64,000 nt of DNA from Micavibrio aeruginosavorus_D (GCF_051245535.1 NZ_CP195303.1:992001-1056000); one strand, 5' to 3'. Positions 7,863 to 19,740 are shown, numbered from the stretch's first letter. Program-made: numbers and translations. Notes: generated from the sequence alone by a model not told the origin.

Positions 7863-10475
<2,613 letters not shown>

Positions 10476-10631
10476 GGCAGTAGAACCGATCCGAACAAGT
10501 TGATTTTAATGAAGAATACGCAGAGGGGAGACCCCGTGTGGGCCCTACAGTTTAGATGGTAGAAACACCCCCAAAAATCAAGAGGCTCCCACAGGCCATT
10601 ATACCCCAATTGCCCCAACAACCCCACACCC

Positions 10632-10698
10632 GTCATTCCGGCGAAAGCCGGAATCCAGTGGATAGGCCGCACGGATTCCGGCTTTCGCCGGAATGACG
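10632..10698. repeat. Dispersed palindromic repeat, paired copy (site B)
   Basis: GTCATTCCGGCGAAAGCCGGAATCCA is followed after about 15 bases by its inverse ending in GGAATGACG. This is the cleanest GAAA-loop version of the repeat in the window. It occupies the middle of the 310-base gap between clpB and the DUF4167 gene (10476-10785), together with a terminator. The remaining part of that gap, 10476-10631, shows no gene. Confidence 0.85.
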
Positions 10699-10711
10699 CA
10701 TGGTAAAAACG

Positions 10712-10741
10712 AAAAACGGACCGCGTCGCGATCCGTTTTTT
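10712..10741. terminator. Bidirectional terminator upstream of clpB
   Basis: AAAAACGGA (10712-10720) pairs with TCCGTTTTT (10732-10740), with inner CGC/GCG pairing. It is oriented to end the minus-strand DUF4167 transcript and leaves A/T tracts on both sides, so clpB probably has its own promoter between here and 10475. Confidence 0.8.
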
Positions 10742-10785
10742 CATTTTACTAACAATGCAATACAGCGCATTGTTAAAGTTATATA

Positions 10786-11271
10786 TTAAGCATCGGCCAT
10801 TTCTGAACCAACATCAACACGGGCACCCACGATGCTGCTCGGCAGACCCAGATCGGCCTCCGGGGCTTTCTGCGGCTGGTGGCGCGGTTGCACGCTTGGT
10901 TGCGGCTGGGCGGACAGGTCAACGGCGTCCATGCTTTGCGCTTCGCTCACAACCGGGGCGTAATCGTTCCAGCTGCTGATGATGCGTTGATAATGTTCGG
11001 CGTGTTGCAAGTAGCTTTCGGCCAGAACCCGGTCGCCCATCGCGTTGCAATCCTTGGCCAGCGTCTGGTACTTCTCCACGATCTGGTGCGCGGTGCCGCG
11101 AATGCGCACTTCCGGGCCGTTGCTGTCGAAAACCTGCATCCGGTTCGGGGCGCGACCCTGATGGCCACCACCGCCGCCGCCATTGCCGCGGTTGTTATGA
11201 GCGCGATGACCACCACCATTGCCGTTGTTATTGTTATTGCGGGAGCGTCTGCCAGCGTTGCCGTGTCTCAT
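10786..11271 (-). CDS. DUF4167 domain protein
   Basis: A 161-residue protein with an Arg/Asn/Gly-rich N-terminus (about 1-45), including an NNNNN run and GGGGGG, followed by the conserved DUF4167 core: PEVRIRGTAHQI, VEKYQTLAKD and YLQHAEHYQRI (about 50-100). The tail is Gln/Pro-rich. The basic disordered head and context suggest nucleic-acid or ribosome binding, but the function is not established. The prmC–DUF4167–clpB order is a well-known alphaproteobacterial arrangement, which supports the call. Confidence 0.88.
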   Translation of the reverse strand: MRHGNAGRRSRNNNNNGNGGGHRAHNNRGNGGGGGGHQGRAPNRMQVFDSNGPEVRIRGTAHQIVEKYQTLAKDCNAMGDRVLAESYLQHAEHYQRIISSWNDYAPVVSEAQSMDAVDLSAQPQPSVQPRHQPQKAPEADLGLPSSIVGARVDVGSEMADA

Positions 11272-11480
11272 AAAGTACCTGCGTCCTTCTTAACCCGTTG
11301 ATTCGGTTATACGTACATCGTATCTGATTCACATACACCTGACCAGACCGGAGCGTTGCGAAACACCCCGTTTTGAAAAACGATGTTTCGATTCCGTCAA
11401 ACTGACCCGTGTTCTTGTGAACTGTTGTAAGTGTACAGGGGCCCTTGAATCCGCCACAAGGCGGGCACACAAGCTTTTTT

Positions 11481-12365
11481 TTATTTATCCCCATGCGAGA
11501 TTTCCACAACCCGCGGAATTCCGCCCAAATCGGCCCATGTCCGGCCACGAGTCGCCCCAGCATTTTCAACGAGTCGCGCGATGTCCTTTAACTGGTTTAT
11601 GCCAATTTCCCAGAGCATAATCCCGCCGGGATTAAACAGCCTTTTTGTTTCCGTAATGATGTCGCGGTACGCATTCAGCCCGTCGTCACCCCCGTCGAGC
11701 GCCAGAATCGGGTCGAATCTGCGGACATTTTCATCCAATGATTCGATGTCGTTAGAGGGAATATAGGGCGGATTCGACACAATCAAATCGAAACCAGCCC
11801 CCGATTCAACATCGATTCCATCAACCCAGCGCGTTTGCACCACCTGAATCCGCGAATCCACCCCGTTATTCCGGGCATTCAGCCGCGCCGTATCCACCGC
11901 GCCCGCCGATAAATCGGTCGCAACCCCGGTCGCCCCCGGCCATTCGGCCAGCAAGGTGATCGCAATGCACCCTGTCCCCGTACCGATATCCAGAATCCGC
12001 TTCGGTGGCTCCCGCCCCTTGAAACATTCCAACGCGGCTTCGATCAGGGTTTCGGTATCGGCGCGCGGATCGAGCGTGTCGGGCGACAGGACAAAATCCC
12101 GGCCCCAAAATTCACGGCTGCCCAGAATGCGCGATGGCGGCTCCCCCGCCAGACGGCGGGCGACCATACCCTCCAGCCGATCCAGATCAGCCTGTGGATA
12201 AGTCTGTGCAGAACCTGTGATCAAGTCCGCATCCGACACCCCCAGCGCCGCCTTGACCAAAATGCGCGCCTCCAGCCCCGGGTTTTCAACCCCGGCGGCC
12301 CGGAAACGGGTCTGGATATCTTTGTAGAGGGCGGTCAGCACAGGGATTAAGGTTTCCGTTGACAT
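11481..12365 (-). CDS. prmC: Peptide chain release factor N5-glutamine methyltransferase PrmC
   Basis: A 294-residue SAM-dependent methyltransferase (also called HemK) that methylates the Gln of the GGQ motif in release factors. The N-terminal helical domain is followed by the SAM-binding motif LDIGTGTGCIA (about 122-132) and the substrate-amide motif NPPYIP (about 195-200). Its substrate gene prfA is two genes upstream on the same strand. Its start overlaps the end of the intervening membrane-protein gene by 19 bases, so they are probably cotranscribed. Confidence 0.95.
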   Translation of the reverse strand: MSTETLIPVLTALYKDIQTRFRAAGVENPGLEARILVKAALGVSDADLITGSAQTYPQADLDRLEGMVARRLAGEPPSRILGSREFWGRDFVLSPDTLDPRADTETLIEAALECFKGREPPKRILDIGTGTGCIAITLLAEWPGATGVATDLSAGAVDTARLNARNNGVDSRIQVVQTRWVDGIDVESGAGFDLIVSNPPYIPSNDIESLDENVRRFDPILALDGGDDGLNAYRDIITETKRLFNPGGIMLWEIGINQLKDIARLVENAGATRGRTWADLGGIPRVVEISHGDK

Positions 12366-12910
12366 GGCGGCGGTGGCGGCGCCTTGGGAAACCCGTTTGT
12401 TTTGATCATATGATCCATATGAACGCGCCGTTTTGCGGTCAATTCTGCATCTTCACGCAAGGCTGACCGCAGATCCCAGCGGCGTCCAATCCCGTAGGCG
12501 GCAGCAGAAAATATAAACATCCAAACGGCGGGCTCCTTCTGGCGTTCTGGCAAAGTCGCCATCCCGGCCACAGCCGCCACCGCGAAAACAGCGCTTATAA
12601 CAAATGATTTCGCCCGCATTTTCTTACAGCGCTTGGCCCAACCCAGTATGTCGTTAAGATCGTAGTCACTGTATTTGGCGACTTCCAGCGTTTGCGGATC
12701 ACAGCGAATAGCCTGCGCAACATCCTGCACCAAGGCCTTGCGTTGCAGTTGTTCCGGCGTATCCGGCTTGATATGGGTGATAATGAAATCCTCCTCAGCC
12801 GGCGGATCAATTTGGACATGAATGGTCTGCAAAACCTCCGGGTTCCCGCCCGTTTTACGGGCTGGCTCGTCCAGTTTGGTCGGCTTGTTACGATCATCCG
12901 TCATGGACAT
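12347..12910 (-). CDS. Unknown protein with two transmembrane segments, between prfA and prmC
   Basis: A 187-residue protein with an acidic and polar N-terminal half (about 1-100), two hydrophobic segments at about 103-120 and 128-142, and a basic C-terminus ending in a Pro run. The predicted topology is both ends in the cytoplasm. It overlaps prmC by 19 bases and lies 53 bases after prfA. No family recognised. Insertion of a membrane gene between prfA and prmC is not the usual arrangement. Confidence 0.7.
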   Translation of the reverse strand: MSMTDDRNKPTKLDEPARKTGGNPEVLQTIHVQIDPPAEEDFIITHIKPDTPEQLQRKALVQDVAQAIRCDPQTLEVAKYSDYDLNDILGWAKRCKKMRAKSFVISAVFAVAAVAGMATLPERQKEPAVWMFIFSAAAYGIGRRWDLRSALREDAELTAKRRVHMDHMIKTNGFPKAPPPPPCQRKP

Positions 12911-12963
12911 CCCCTGCTTCTATAGAGTGGAGTTTTATAGAAAATAAAGGGGCACGCTGTCAA

Positions 12964-14025
12964 TTACTCCAGCTCGGCCAGCTTCTCCGCATTTTCCTCG
13001 GAAATCAGGGCGTCGATGAATTTATCGAGGTCTTTGCCGTTCATCACATCGTCCAGCGCATACAGCGTCATGTTAATGCGGTGGTCGGTCACCCGGCCTT
13101 GGGGGAAGTTATAGGTGCGGATGCGTTCGGACCGGTCGCCCGACCCGACTTGGGATTTCCGGTTGGCGCTGCGTTCTTCGGCCTGTTTGCGCCATTGGGC
13201 TTCGTACAGTTTGGACCGCAGCATTTTCATCGCCGTATCCCGGTTTTTATGCTGGGATTTGCCTTCCTGACACGCGGCGACGGTGCCGGTGGGGATGTGG
13301 GTGATGCGGACGGCGCTTTCCGTCTTGTTTACGTGCTGGCCCCCGGCCCCTTGGGCGCGGTAGGTGTCGATGCGCAGGTCTTTTTCCTCGATATGAATAT
13401 CGACATCTTCGGCTTCGGGCATCACAGCCACGGTGGCGGCGGAGGTATGCACCCGCCCGCTGCCCTCGGTAACCGGAACGCGCTGAACCCGGTGGCCGCC
13501 GGATTCATATTTCAGCCGGGCAAACACGTCCGCGCCCTGCACCTCAATGATAATTTCCTTATACCCGCCCAGATCATTCTCGCTCATCTCCACAATATCG
13601 AAGCGCCAGCCGCGCACAGCGGCATAGCCCCGGTACATCCCGAACAGGTCGGCGGCGAACAAGGCGGCTTCGTCCCCCCCGGTGCCGGCGCGGATTTCAA
13701 GGATGGCGTTGCGGGAGTCGGCTTCGTCCTTCGGGATCAGGGACAGTTTGATCTGTTCTTCCAGAACCGGCAGGCGGGCTTTCAGGGCATAGAGGTCTTC
13801 CTGCGCCATTTCGGCCATGTCCGGGTCGGACAGCATGGCTTCCAGGTCGACCTGTTCCTTCAGAGCGGCGTTATAGGCATCAATCGTTTCCACGACCGGG
13901 GACAGTTCAGCATATTCGCGCGACAGCTTTACATACGCTTCGCCGCTCAAATTGCCTTCCCCCATCAGGGACGCCAATTCGCTGTGCCGGGCCTTGATTG
14001 GGCCTAATTTGTCCTTCAGTGCCAT
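12964..14025 (-). CDS. prfA: Peptide chain release factor 1
   Basis: A 353-residue class I release factor that reads UAA and UAG and triggers peptide release. The anticodon-like PVT tripeptide occurs in RVQRVPVTEGSGR, which identifies RF1 rather than RF2. The catalytic GGQ is at 228-230 in GAGGQHVNK, and is the methylation site for PrmC encoded downstream. The length matches the family. In many alphaproteobacteria hisS lies next to this gene; here hisS is 40 kb away. Confidence 0.97.
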   Translation of the reverse strand: MALKDKLGPIKARHSELASLMGEGNLSGEAYVKLSREYAELSPVVETIDAYNAALKEQVDLEAMLSDPDMAEMAQEDLYALKARLPVLEEQIKLSLIPKDEADSRNAILEIRAGTGGDEAALFAADLFGMYRGYAAVRGWRFDIVEMSENDLGGYKEIIIEVQGADVFARLKYESGGHRVQRVPVTEGSGRVHTSAATVAVMPEAEDVDIHIEEKDLRIDTYRAQGAGGQHVNKTESAVRITHIPTGTVAACQEGKSQHKNRDTAMKMLRSKLYEAQWRKQAEERSANRKSQVGSGDRSERIRTYNFPQGRVTDHRINMTLYALDDVMNGKDLDKFIDALISEENAEKLAELE

Positions 14026-14167
14026 GGAACGCCTTCATATATCCGTCTTTTGGGGCTCTTTTACCACCAAAGCCGGATTTTGCAAAAGCTCTTCCGGTCC
14101 CTTGCGTGCCTACTCTGCATCGTTTAAGACTTTCCCATATTCAAAAAACACTAAGCCGGGGTCTTTC

Positions 14168-15469
14168 ATGTCATTTTCTTCCATCGAAGGCGTTCACTAT
14201 ATTCTCGACCGCTACACCGTCTTGAACGACATGATGGCGGATGGTGATTTCAAAGAGCGCATCACCCCGGACAGCCCCGCGAAAGAAATTGCCAGAGTCG
14301 TCAAACTGGCCCGCGCCCTGTACCACCCCGACCGTCAGGCCCGCAGCGGCAAAACCATGCAGGAAAAAGCCGAACGGAACACCCACTTAATTGAAGAGTG
14401 CGAACGCTTCCTGAGCGCACCGGATATTAAACCGCTGTATGACGCCAAACTGGCGCAGTTCCAGAAAGACCGCCCCGATCTGGTCAGCACGGATGGCCTG
14501 CCGATTATCGATCTGTCATCCCCGGTGCTGGATATGGACAGCCTGTTGTCCGATGATGTGCGCGACACATCGACATTCGAAGCCTACGTCAAAGATATGT
14601 CCGGGTATGACGAGGGCAAAATGGCGCAGATGAAAGCCCTGTACGACACCATGCCCGACAACCCACAGATCAAGACCGTGTACCGTGATATGCTGGGGCA
14701 GAAACTGGCCTATTTCGACCTGCTGGAAGATGCGGCATGGGCGAAGTTGGGGTACATCAACCGGAAAAACAAAACCGATGGCCATGTGACCAGCAGTGAC
14801 AGCTACGCCGAAAAGGTGGAAGAAGCCCTGCAAAACGCGGCCACGCGTGACATTGAGTCGGGTATTGAACAACGCGGCGATGCCGCCCGCATCGGCCTGG
14901 CCACCCTGCCCCTGTTGCTGACGTTTAACCCGGCGGCGGGAGCGGCGCCCAGCACGGCCCTGATGGACCCGGTACAGATGCAGGCGATGATGCAGGATTT
15001 AAAAAACCGCGCCCGCAAGAATTTTGAAATTCGCGCTGATTATGTGCGCGATGTTGCGCGCCAGAAGCAGGCCGTGATGGAAGAACTGGTCACCCTCAGC
15101 ACCGTTTACCCCATCAACAAGCACAAGAAGACAAGCCCGCTTTACGATTTCTATCTCGTCAGCGCAGATGATCCGAAAAACGTCCTGTTCCGCTTGGAAT
15201 TAAACGCCAAAACAGGTCAGGCAACTATGGGCGTTCTGGATAGAAGTGATTTGACGCTGAGTGATCTGAAAGCGCAGAAACTGACCCGAAATTCATTCGT
15301 CGTCGAGCGCAATGTGGATATTTCCGACATTCTGATCGAAACCACCGCCGCATCCGAACGTGTGTTTCAGGACATGAAGGCAACATTCGAAAAACCGCAC
15401 AAACCCCGCGCGCCGAAAACCCCGCGCGCCGAAAACGCCGCAGCCTTAAGGCGCTGGCACCCGGTTTAA
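14168..15469 (+). CDS. J-domain-like protein of unknown function (433 aa)
   Basis: The N-terminal 90 residues resemble a J domain: a helix, then RALYHPDRQ with HPD at 53-55, then a helix ending in a J-helix-IV-like region. The HPD loop is what stimulates the ATPase of DnaK-type Hsp70 proteins. The rest (about 100-433) is a helical region with a hydrophobic patch near 240-260 (LATLPLLLTFNPAAGAAP) and a C-terminal basic Pro-rich tail. ATG 14168 is chosen because it begins the J-like domain; the frame is open further upstream to 13952 but would overlap prfA. It is one of three HPD-containing proteins in the window. The client is unknown. Confidence 0.75.
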   Translation: MSFSSIEGVHYILDRYTVLNDMMADGDFKERITPDSPAKEIARVVKLARALYHPDRQARSGKTMQEKAERNTHLIEECERFLSAPDIKPLYDAKLAQFQKDRPDLVSTDGLPIIDLSSPVLDMDSLLSDDVRDTSTFEAYVKDMSGYDEGKMAQMKALYDTMPDNPQIKTVYRDMLGQKLAYFDLLEDAAWAKLGYINRKNKTDGHVTSSDSYAEKVEEALQNAATRDIESGIEQRGDAARIGLATLPLLLTFNPAAGAAPSTALMDPVQMQAMMQDLKNRARKNFEIRADYVRDVARQKQAVMEELVTLSTVYPINKHKKTSPLYDFYLVSADDPKNVLFRLELNAKTGQATMGVLDRSDLTLSDLKAQKLTRNSFVVERNVDISDILIETTAASERVFQDMKATFEKPHKPRAPKTPRAENAAALRRWHPV

Positions 15470-15850
15470 ATCTCTCTGGCAACTGAAGGCATAGCTGCCT
15501 TCCAGTGCCTTGATCCATTTTTCGATATGAGGACGCACATCGTCCGCGGCGACACCCTTGGCCGCCACGAATTTGCGCTGTTTATGATGACGCACGATGT
15601 CATAGCCGCCATCCGCATCCATGGTGATACGCAGAATGCTTTCGGCGTTTTCATTGTGGGTTGCGCTGACCTGAATTTTGCAGATAACGCGCAGGGCGTT
15701 TGAAAAATCATCCGGCGGATAAACGATAAAGCTGTAGTTCGGCCCCTTCATATTCTCCAGAAAGGCCGCAAATTCCAAAAGCCCCTGATCCATCGGGTAC
15801 TTTTGCTTGGCGGCGGCCTTAAAATCCGGAACGGGGCACCATTTGCGCAT
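15446..15850 (-). CDS. Unknown protein, tandem paralogue 2 (134 aa)
   Basis: It shares with the upstream gene (15850-16272) an L.EF...L segment, a central F.V strand, a hydrophobic/Asp strand near DADGGYDIV, and a Y.F.CQ..L.R C-terminal motif (AFSCQRDLNR versus NFDCQSNLHR). Its ATG overlaps the upstream stop as TGATG, so translation is probably coupled. Its 3' end overlaps the end of the convergent J-like gene by 24 bases. No signal peptide or known domain is seen. Confidence 0.72.
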   Translation of the reverse strand: MRKWCPVPDFKAAAKQKYPMDQGLLEFAAFLENMKGPNYSFIVYPPDDFSNALRVICKIQVSATHNENAESILRITMDADGGYDIVRHHKQRKFVAAKGVAADDVRPHIEKWIKALEGSYAFSCQRDLNRVPAP

Positions 15851-16272
15851 CAGAGCGTCAATTTGTTCGCGCGCAACATTTCGGCGCAGTCACAGCGGCG
15901 GCGGTGCAGGTTGCTCTGACAATCGAAATTATAGGTTTTTTGCAGGCTATCGACCCAATCGTTGATGGCCAGACGGACCGCGCGCGCATTGGTGCCAGAT
16001 GACGCAGGAAAATCCATTGGGCCTTCTGCGGCGACGCTGTATTGGCCATGATCGTTCATCACAACGTGCAGCGTGTTGTACGTACGATCCTGCAAATTGC
16101 GGTCGTTGAATTTGATTTGAAAATCGCTGATCGTTGCGTGTTCGACGCGAAAATTGTGGCGCGGTCCCACAACACCATCCAGCAACGTCACAAACTCAAA
16201 CAGACGTTTATCGATGGATGGTTTCGGGCACACTTCAACGTCAAACGCGGATTTCGCGGACACATCGCTCAT
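15850..16272 (-). CDS. Unknown protein, tandem paralogue 1 (140 aa)
   Basis: Paralogue of the downstream 134-residue gene, most clearly at the C-terminus (Y.F.CQ..L.R). ATG 16272 is preferred to the ATG at 16296 because GAGGG lies seven bases before it. The C-terminal extension has a CDC triad (RRRCDCAEML) that could bind metal, which the paralogue lacks. Function unknown. Confidence 0.7.
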   Translation of the reverse strand: MSDVSAKSAFDVEVCPKPSIDKRLFEFVTLLDGVVGPRHNFRVEHATISDFQIKFNDRNLQDRTYNTLHVVMNDHGQYSVAAEGPMDFPASSGTNARAVRLAINDWVDSLQKTYNFDCQSNLHRRRCDCAEMLRANKLTL

Positions 16273-16371
16273 CTTCAGACCCTCTACAGCCTTCATTCTT
16301 ATGGTTATTATGGGAATGAATTTACCCGTTTTTCGGGTTTCACTGCAAGGGTTTTGTGGGATTTTGGCGGA

Positions 16372-17526
16372 TTAGGCCGCTTTACCCGCTGATTTCGCGT
16401 CGATTTCGGCGGCTTTTTCCTCAACCATCTTCACCAGATGATCGACGATGCTCTCGTCCCCTTCACGCAGACGGTGGGCGGTTTGGCCGCCGATATAGAT
16501 TTGGTGCGTGCCCTTACCGCCGCCGGTCAGGCCGATATCGGTCATCAAAGCCTCGCCCGGGCCGTTGACCACGCAGCCGATCACAGAAATGGTCATCGGC
16601 GTTGTGATGTGGGCCAGACGGTCTTCCAATGTGGACACGGTTTTGATCACGTCAAATTGCTGACGCGCGCAGGACGGGCACGCAATGACGTTGACGCCAC
16701 GGTGGCGCAGGCCGAGAGCTTTGAGCATTTCAAACCCGACCTTCACCTCCTCCACCGGATCGGCGGACAGGGATACGCGGATGGTATCGCCAATCCCGGC
16801 CCACAGCAGGGACCCAATACCGATGGATGATTTCACCGTACCGGTGCGCAGGCCGCCGGCTTCGGTAATGCCCAGATGGATCGGGCAATCGGTTTGTTCG
16901 GCCAGCATTTGATACGCGGCCACGGCCATAAACACGTCGGACGCTTTGCATGAAATTTTGAAATTGTGGAAGTCCAGATCCTGCAAAATCTTGATATGGC
17001 GCAGGCCCGATTCAACCATCGCATCCGGGCACGGTTCGCCGTATTTTTCCAGCAGATCACGTTCCAGCGACCCGGCATTGACGCCGATGCGGATGGAGCA
17101 ATTGTAATCACGCGCGGCCTTAATCACTTCGCGCACGCGGTCTTCCGACCCGATATTGCCGGGGTTGATGCGCAGGCAGGCCGCGCCATTCTGCGCCGCC
17201 TCGACCCCGCGTTTATAGTGGAAGTGAATATCGGCCACGATGGGCACATTGATTTGCTTGACGATGTCTTTCAGCGCGGCGGAGGATTCCGGGTCCGGGC
17301 AGGACACGCGGACAATATCAACACCAGCGGCTTCGCACGCCTTGATCTGTGCCACAGTCGCCGCCACGTCATGGGTCAGCGTGTTGGTCATCGTCTGCAC
17401 CGTAATGGGCGCATCACCGCCCACGGGAACGTTGCCCACCATGATCTGGCGGGATTTACGGCGCGGAATATGCCGCCATGGGCGGACATGGGTGTGATCG
17501 TCGTGCGTGCTCATAACCACATTCAA
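16372..17526 (-). CDS. ispG: 4-hydroxy-3-methylbut-2-enyl diphosphate synthase IspG (GcpE)
   Basis: A 384-residue enzyme of the MEP isoprenoid pathway that reductively converts MEcPP to HMBPP using a [4Fe-4S] cluster. The TIM-barrel part begins near residue 27 (RQIMVGNVPVGGD) and the C-terminal cluster domain contains CPSC and GCVVNGPGE, which give the three Cys ligands. Length and single-chain form are the bacterial type. The RodZ-like gene is upstream on the same strand (beyond one plus-strand J gene), a common alphaproteobacterial link. Confidence 0.96.
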   Translation of the reverse strand: MNVVMSTHDDHTHVRPWRHIPRRKSRQIMVGNVPVGGDAPITVQTMTNTLTHDVAATVAQIKACEAAGVDIVRVSCPDPESSAALKDIVKQINVPIVADIHFHYKRGVEAAQNGAACLRINPGNIGSEDRVREVIKAARDYNCSIRIGVNAGSLERDLLEKYGEPCPDAMVESGLRHIKILQDLDFHNFKISCKASDVFMAVAAYQMLAEQTDCPIHLGITEAGGLRTGTVKSSIGIGSLLWAGIGDTIRVSLSADPVEEVKVGFEMLKALGLRHRGVNVIACPSCARQQFDVIKTVSTLEDRLAHITTPMTISVIGCVVNGPGEALMTDIGLTGGGKGTHQIYIGGQTAHRLREGDESIVDHLVKMVEEKAAEIDAKSAGKAA

Positions 17527-17640
17527 TGCCCGGTTTCCGGGGAATTTTCAATGATTTTACGGTTTTCCTTGAAACCACCCGCCTGAATATGTTATGAAAA
17601 TAGTCTGTGTGATTATTCTGCGTATCCATTGGGGGCCTTT

Positions 17641-18405
17641 ATGACGACTTATCAGCCAGACCACTACGCCACCTTGGGCGTTCAGCGTGATGCGACCGAT
17701 GCCGAGGTAAAGGGCGGCTATCGACGGATGGCGTTTAAGTCGCACCCGGACCGCGACGGCGGCAACGAAGAATGGTTCAAACAGGTCAACGAAGCCTATG
17801 AAACCCTGTCCGATGCCAGCAAACGCCGCAGCTATGATGAGGCCAACCCCGGTGCCGGGCGGAGTACGGCCTCTGCGTCAAAGTCCGGTCCTGCCACGCC
17901 ATCCGGCGCAGCCCCCACCACACCGCCGCAAAATGACAATCTGGTCGATCGCGTCAACGCGATTGTCGATCACTGGAACGGTTATCTGGATACGCTGGAA
18001 AATCTGGGCTCGCTGCGCAAAACCGCGAACCTGAATTTTCAAAAAACGAATGCCGATTTGTTTATGCAAGGGGCCGTGTGGGACAATGATTTGATCCGCC
18101 CGCAATTCAACGCCCACGCCGATCGCGCACGCACAACGCTGCGGACGCAAGCGAATGATACGCTGGATATGGCGGTGAATAAATTCGCATCGGATGACCG
18201 GGGATTGGGCCCGTATATTCTGGATGTGAAACGCATTGTGAAAACGCACGCCGAAACCGGCAACATGATCAACACGGCGGGTGTGCGCGCGGCCTTTGCC
18301 GCGATTGAGGAAAAACTGGCCCAGCGTCAGGATGTCATTCAAAACACGCTGGACGTGATCGGCGGTAAAACCACCGATCTGCGTTACAAGCCTCAAACAC
18401 TGTAA
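17641..18405 (+). CDS. DnaJ-domain co-chaperone-like protein (254 aa)
   Basis: A canonical J domain occupies residues 6-75: HYATLGV, then HPD at 35-37 in KSHPDRDGG, then YETLSDASKRRSYDEANP. A Ser/Thr/Pro/Ala linker follows (about 80-105), then a helical C-terminal domain (about 110-254) with no zinc fingers or DnaJ C-terminal domains, so it is a class III J-protein. ATG 17641 has GGGGG seven bases upstream; a TTG at 17629 is a weaker alternative. It is divergent from ispG. It probably recruits DnaK to a specific client, but which is not visible. Confidence 0.85.
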   Translation: MTTYQPDHYATLGVQRDATDAEVKGGYRRMAFKSHPDRDGGNEEWFKQVNEAYETLSDASKRRSYDEANPGAGRSTASASKSGPATPSGAAPTTPPQNDNLVDRVNAIVDHWNGYLDTLENLGSLRKTANLNFQKTNADLFMQGAVWDNDLIRPQFNAHADRARTTLRTQANDTLDMAVNKFASDDRGLGPYILDVKRIVKTHAETGNMINTAGVRAAFAAIEEKLAQRQDVIQNTLDVIGGKTTDLRYKPQTL

Positions 18406-18422
18406 GATTTTATTCGCGAACC

Positions 18423-19616
18423 TTATTCACGCAGGCCGAGTGCTTCGATCGCTTCTTCGTCTTCGCGCGAAGTGCTGCGTGAAGATGCGCGCGCCGGAGT
18501 GGCCGCCGGACGCTCTTCAACAGCCGGACGGTTTTTCAGGGATTCTTCGTCCAGCGTAATGCCGCGCAGAATATCGCCCGGGCGGCCCAGTGCGGGAATA
18601 ACCGTGCCATTGATGCTGAGTTCCAGGCCACCGGCATTGCCCGTATCCAGACGCAGGCCATAATTTTCTTCCGGCACGACGATGGTTTCACCCGGTTTCA
18701 AAATGCGGGAAACCAGAGCCTTGCCCTTCTTGTCACGGATTTCAACCCATGAACGATCCTTGACGCTGATCACGATCTGACGCCCCGGTGGCGCGGGCGG
18801 AACGGCCAAGGCATCCGTCGGCGTTGCACCGGCAACAGCCGCCGCAGTCACATCACCCGGTTGGGTCACGACCGGAGCCGATCCATCGGCAGGAATTGTA
18901 ACGGTCGTTCCGGTTGCAGTGGTGGCCGCAAAAGCCGCCGGATCCGTCCCCGGAACCACAGCGCCCGCCACAGGCGCAGCAAGGGCCGCAGCCGCCGGGT
19001 CCACGGGCGTTGGTGTGGCTGTCGTTGTTGCCACAGGCGCAACCGCCAAAGCCCCCGGTACAGCCGCGCCAGACAGCGAAGCCGCCGTGCTGGCCGCAAC
19101 GGTTTCTTGAACCGGCGGAGGAATATCGGTTGTCGCCGTATCGGCGCGCATGTCGGCGGGAACGTTCGGGATGGCGGCCATCGTCGCCTCCTTCGTTCCG
19201 GCATTCATAATGACCCAGCCACCACCAATCACGGTCATGACCAGCAGCGATGCAATCACCAGCATCGTGCCCGGAACCTTGCTGTCCGATGCCGGTGCGG
19301 GGAAATGCAGTTCGGGCAAATCTTCTTTGCTGCCCACGGATTGCATCTTGAACAGCTGGACCATCTTGTCGCCGTCCAGACCCAGATATTCGGAATAAGT
19401 GCGCACATAGCCAATCGCGTACACGCGGCCCGGCAGTTGCGACACGTCGCCGCCTTCCAGTGCTTCCAATTGGGATGCGCGAATGCGCAAATAACCCGCG
19501 ACCTCGTCCAGCGACTGTTCAAAATGAACGCGCGTCCGACGCAGGATCTCGCCCACAGGCAGATCCGTGTAAAACTCCCAGCCTTGCTCGCCCTCGCGGC
19601 GTTGCTGCTCAGTCAT
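18423..19616 (-). CDS. RodZ-like membrane protein (HTH_25 + DUF4115)
   Basis: A 397-residue protein with an N-terminal helix-turn-helix domain (about 20-90, GEILRRTRV...LGL), a transmembrane segment near 117-137 (VIASLLVMTVIGGGWVIM), a long Ala/Pro/Thr/Val-rich linker, and a C-terminal DUF4115 beta domain with SVKDRSWVEIRDKKGKAL and PGDILRGITLDEESL. This layout is that of RodZ, which links MreB to the cell-shape machinery at the inner membrane, though alphaproteobacterial homologues next to ispG are often only called HTH proteins. The linker is unusually Ala-rich. Confidence 0.85.
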   Translation of the reverse strand: MTEQQRREGEQGWEFYTDLPVGEILRRTRVHFEQSLDEVAGYLRIRASQLEALEGGDVSQLPGRVYAIGYVRTYSEYLGLDGDKMVQLFKMQSVGSKEDLPELHFPAPASDSKVPGTMLVIASLLVMTVIGGGWVIMNAGTKEATMAAIPNVPADMRADTATTDIPPPVQETVAASTAASLSGAAVPGALAVAPVATTTATPTPVDPAAAALAAPVAGAVVPGTDPAAFAATTATGTTVTIPADGSAPVVTQPGDVTAAAVAGATPTDALAVPPAPPGRQIVISVKDRSWVEIRDKKGKALVSRILKPGETIVVPEENYGLRLDTGNAGGLELSINGTVIPALGRPGDILRGITLDEESLKNRPAVEERPAATPARASSRSTSREDEEAIEALGLRE

Positions 19617-19740
19617 GCGGGTGTAGTAACCTTTGCTTCAGGATTGGCTTTAAAGGTCTATAATCATTACACGAAACAGTATGGCCCGGAAAGGGGCTAA
19701 TCTATACGATCATACACGCGACACCATAATTTTATGTCAA

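Noticed and set aside
11455..11485. Terminator for the prmC gene at CCGCC-ACAA-GGCGG
   Set aside because: The stem is only five base pairs, and the run of T follows on the plus strand, opposite to prmC, after a gap of eight bases; probably a repeat fragment.
13081..14007. 308-codon plus-strand frame over prfA
   Set aside because: Opposite a release factor with GGQ and PVT motifs; no start or motif supports it.
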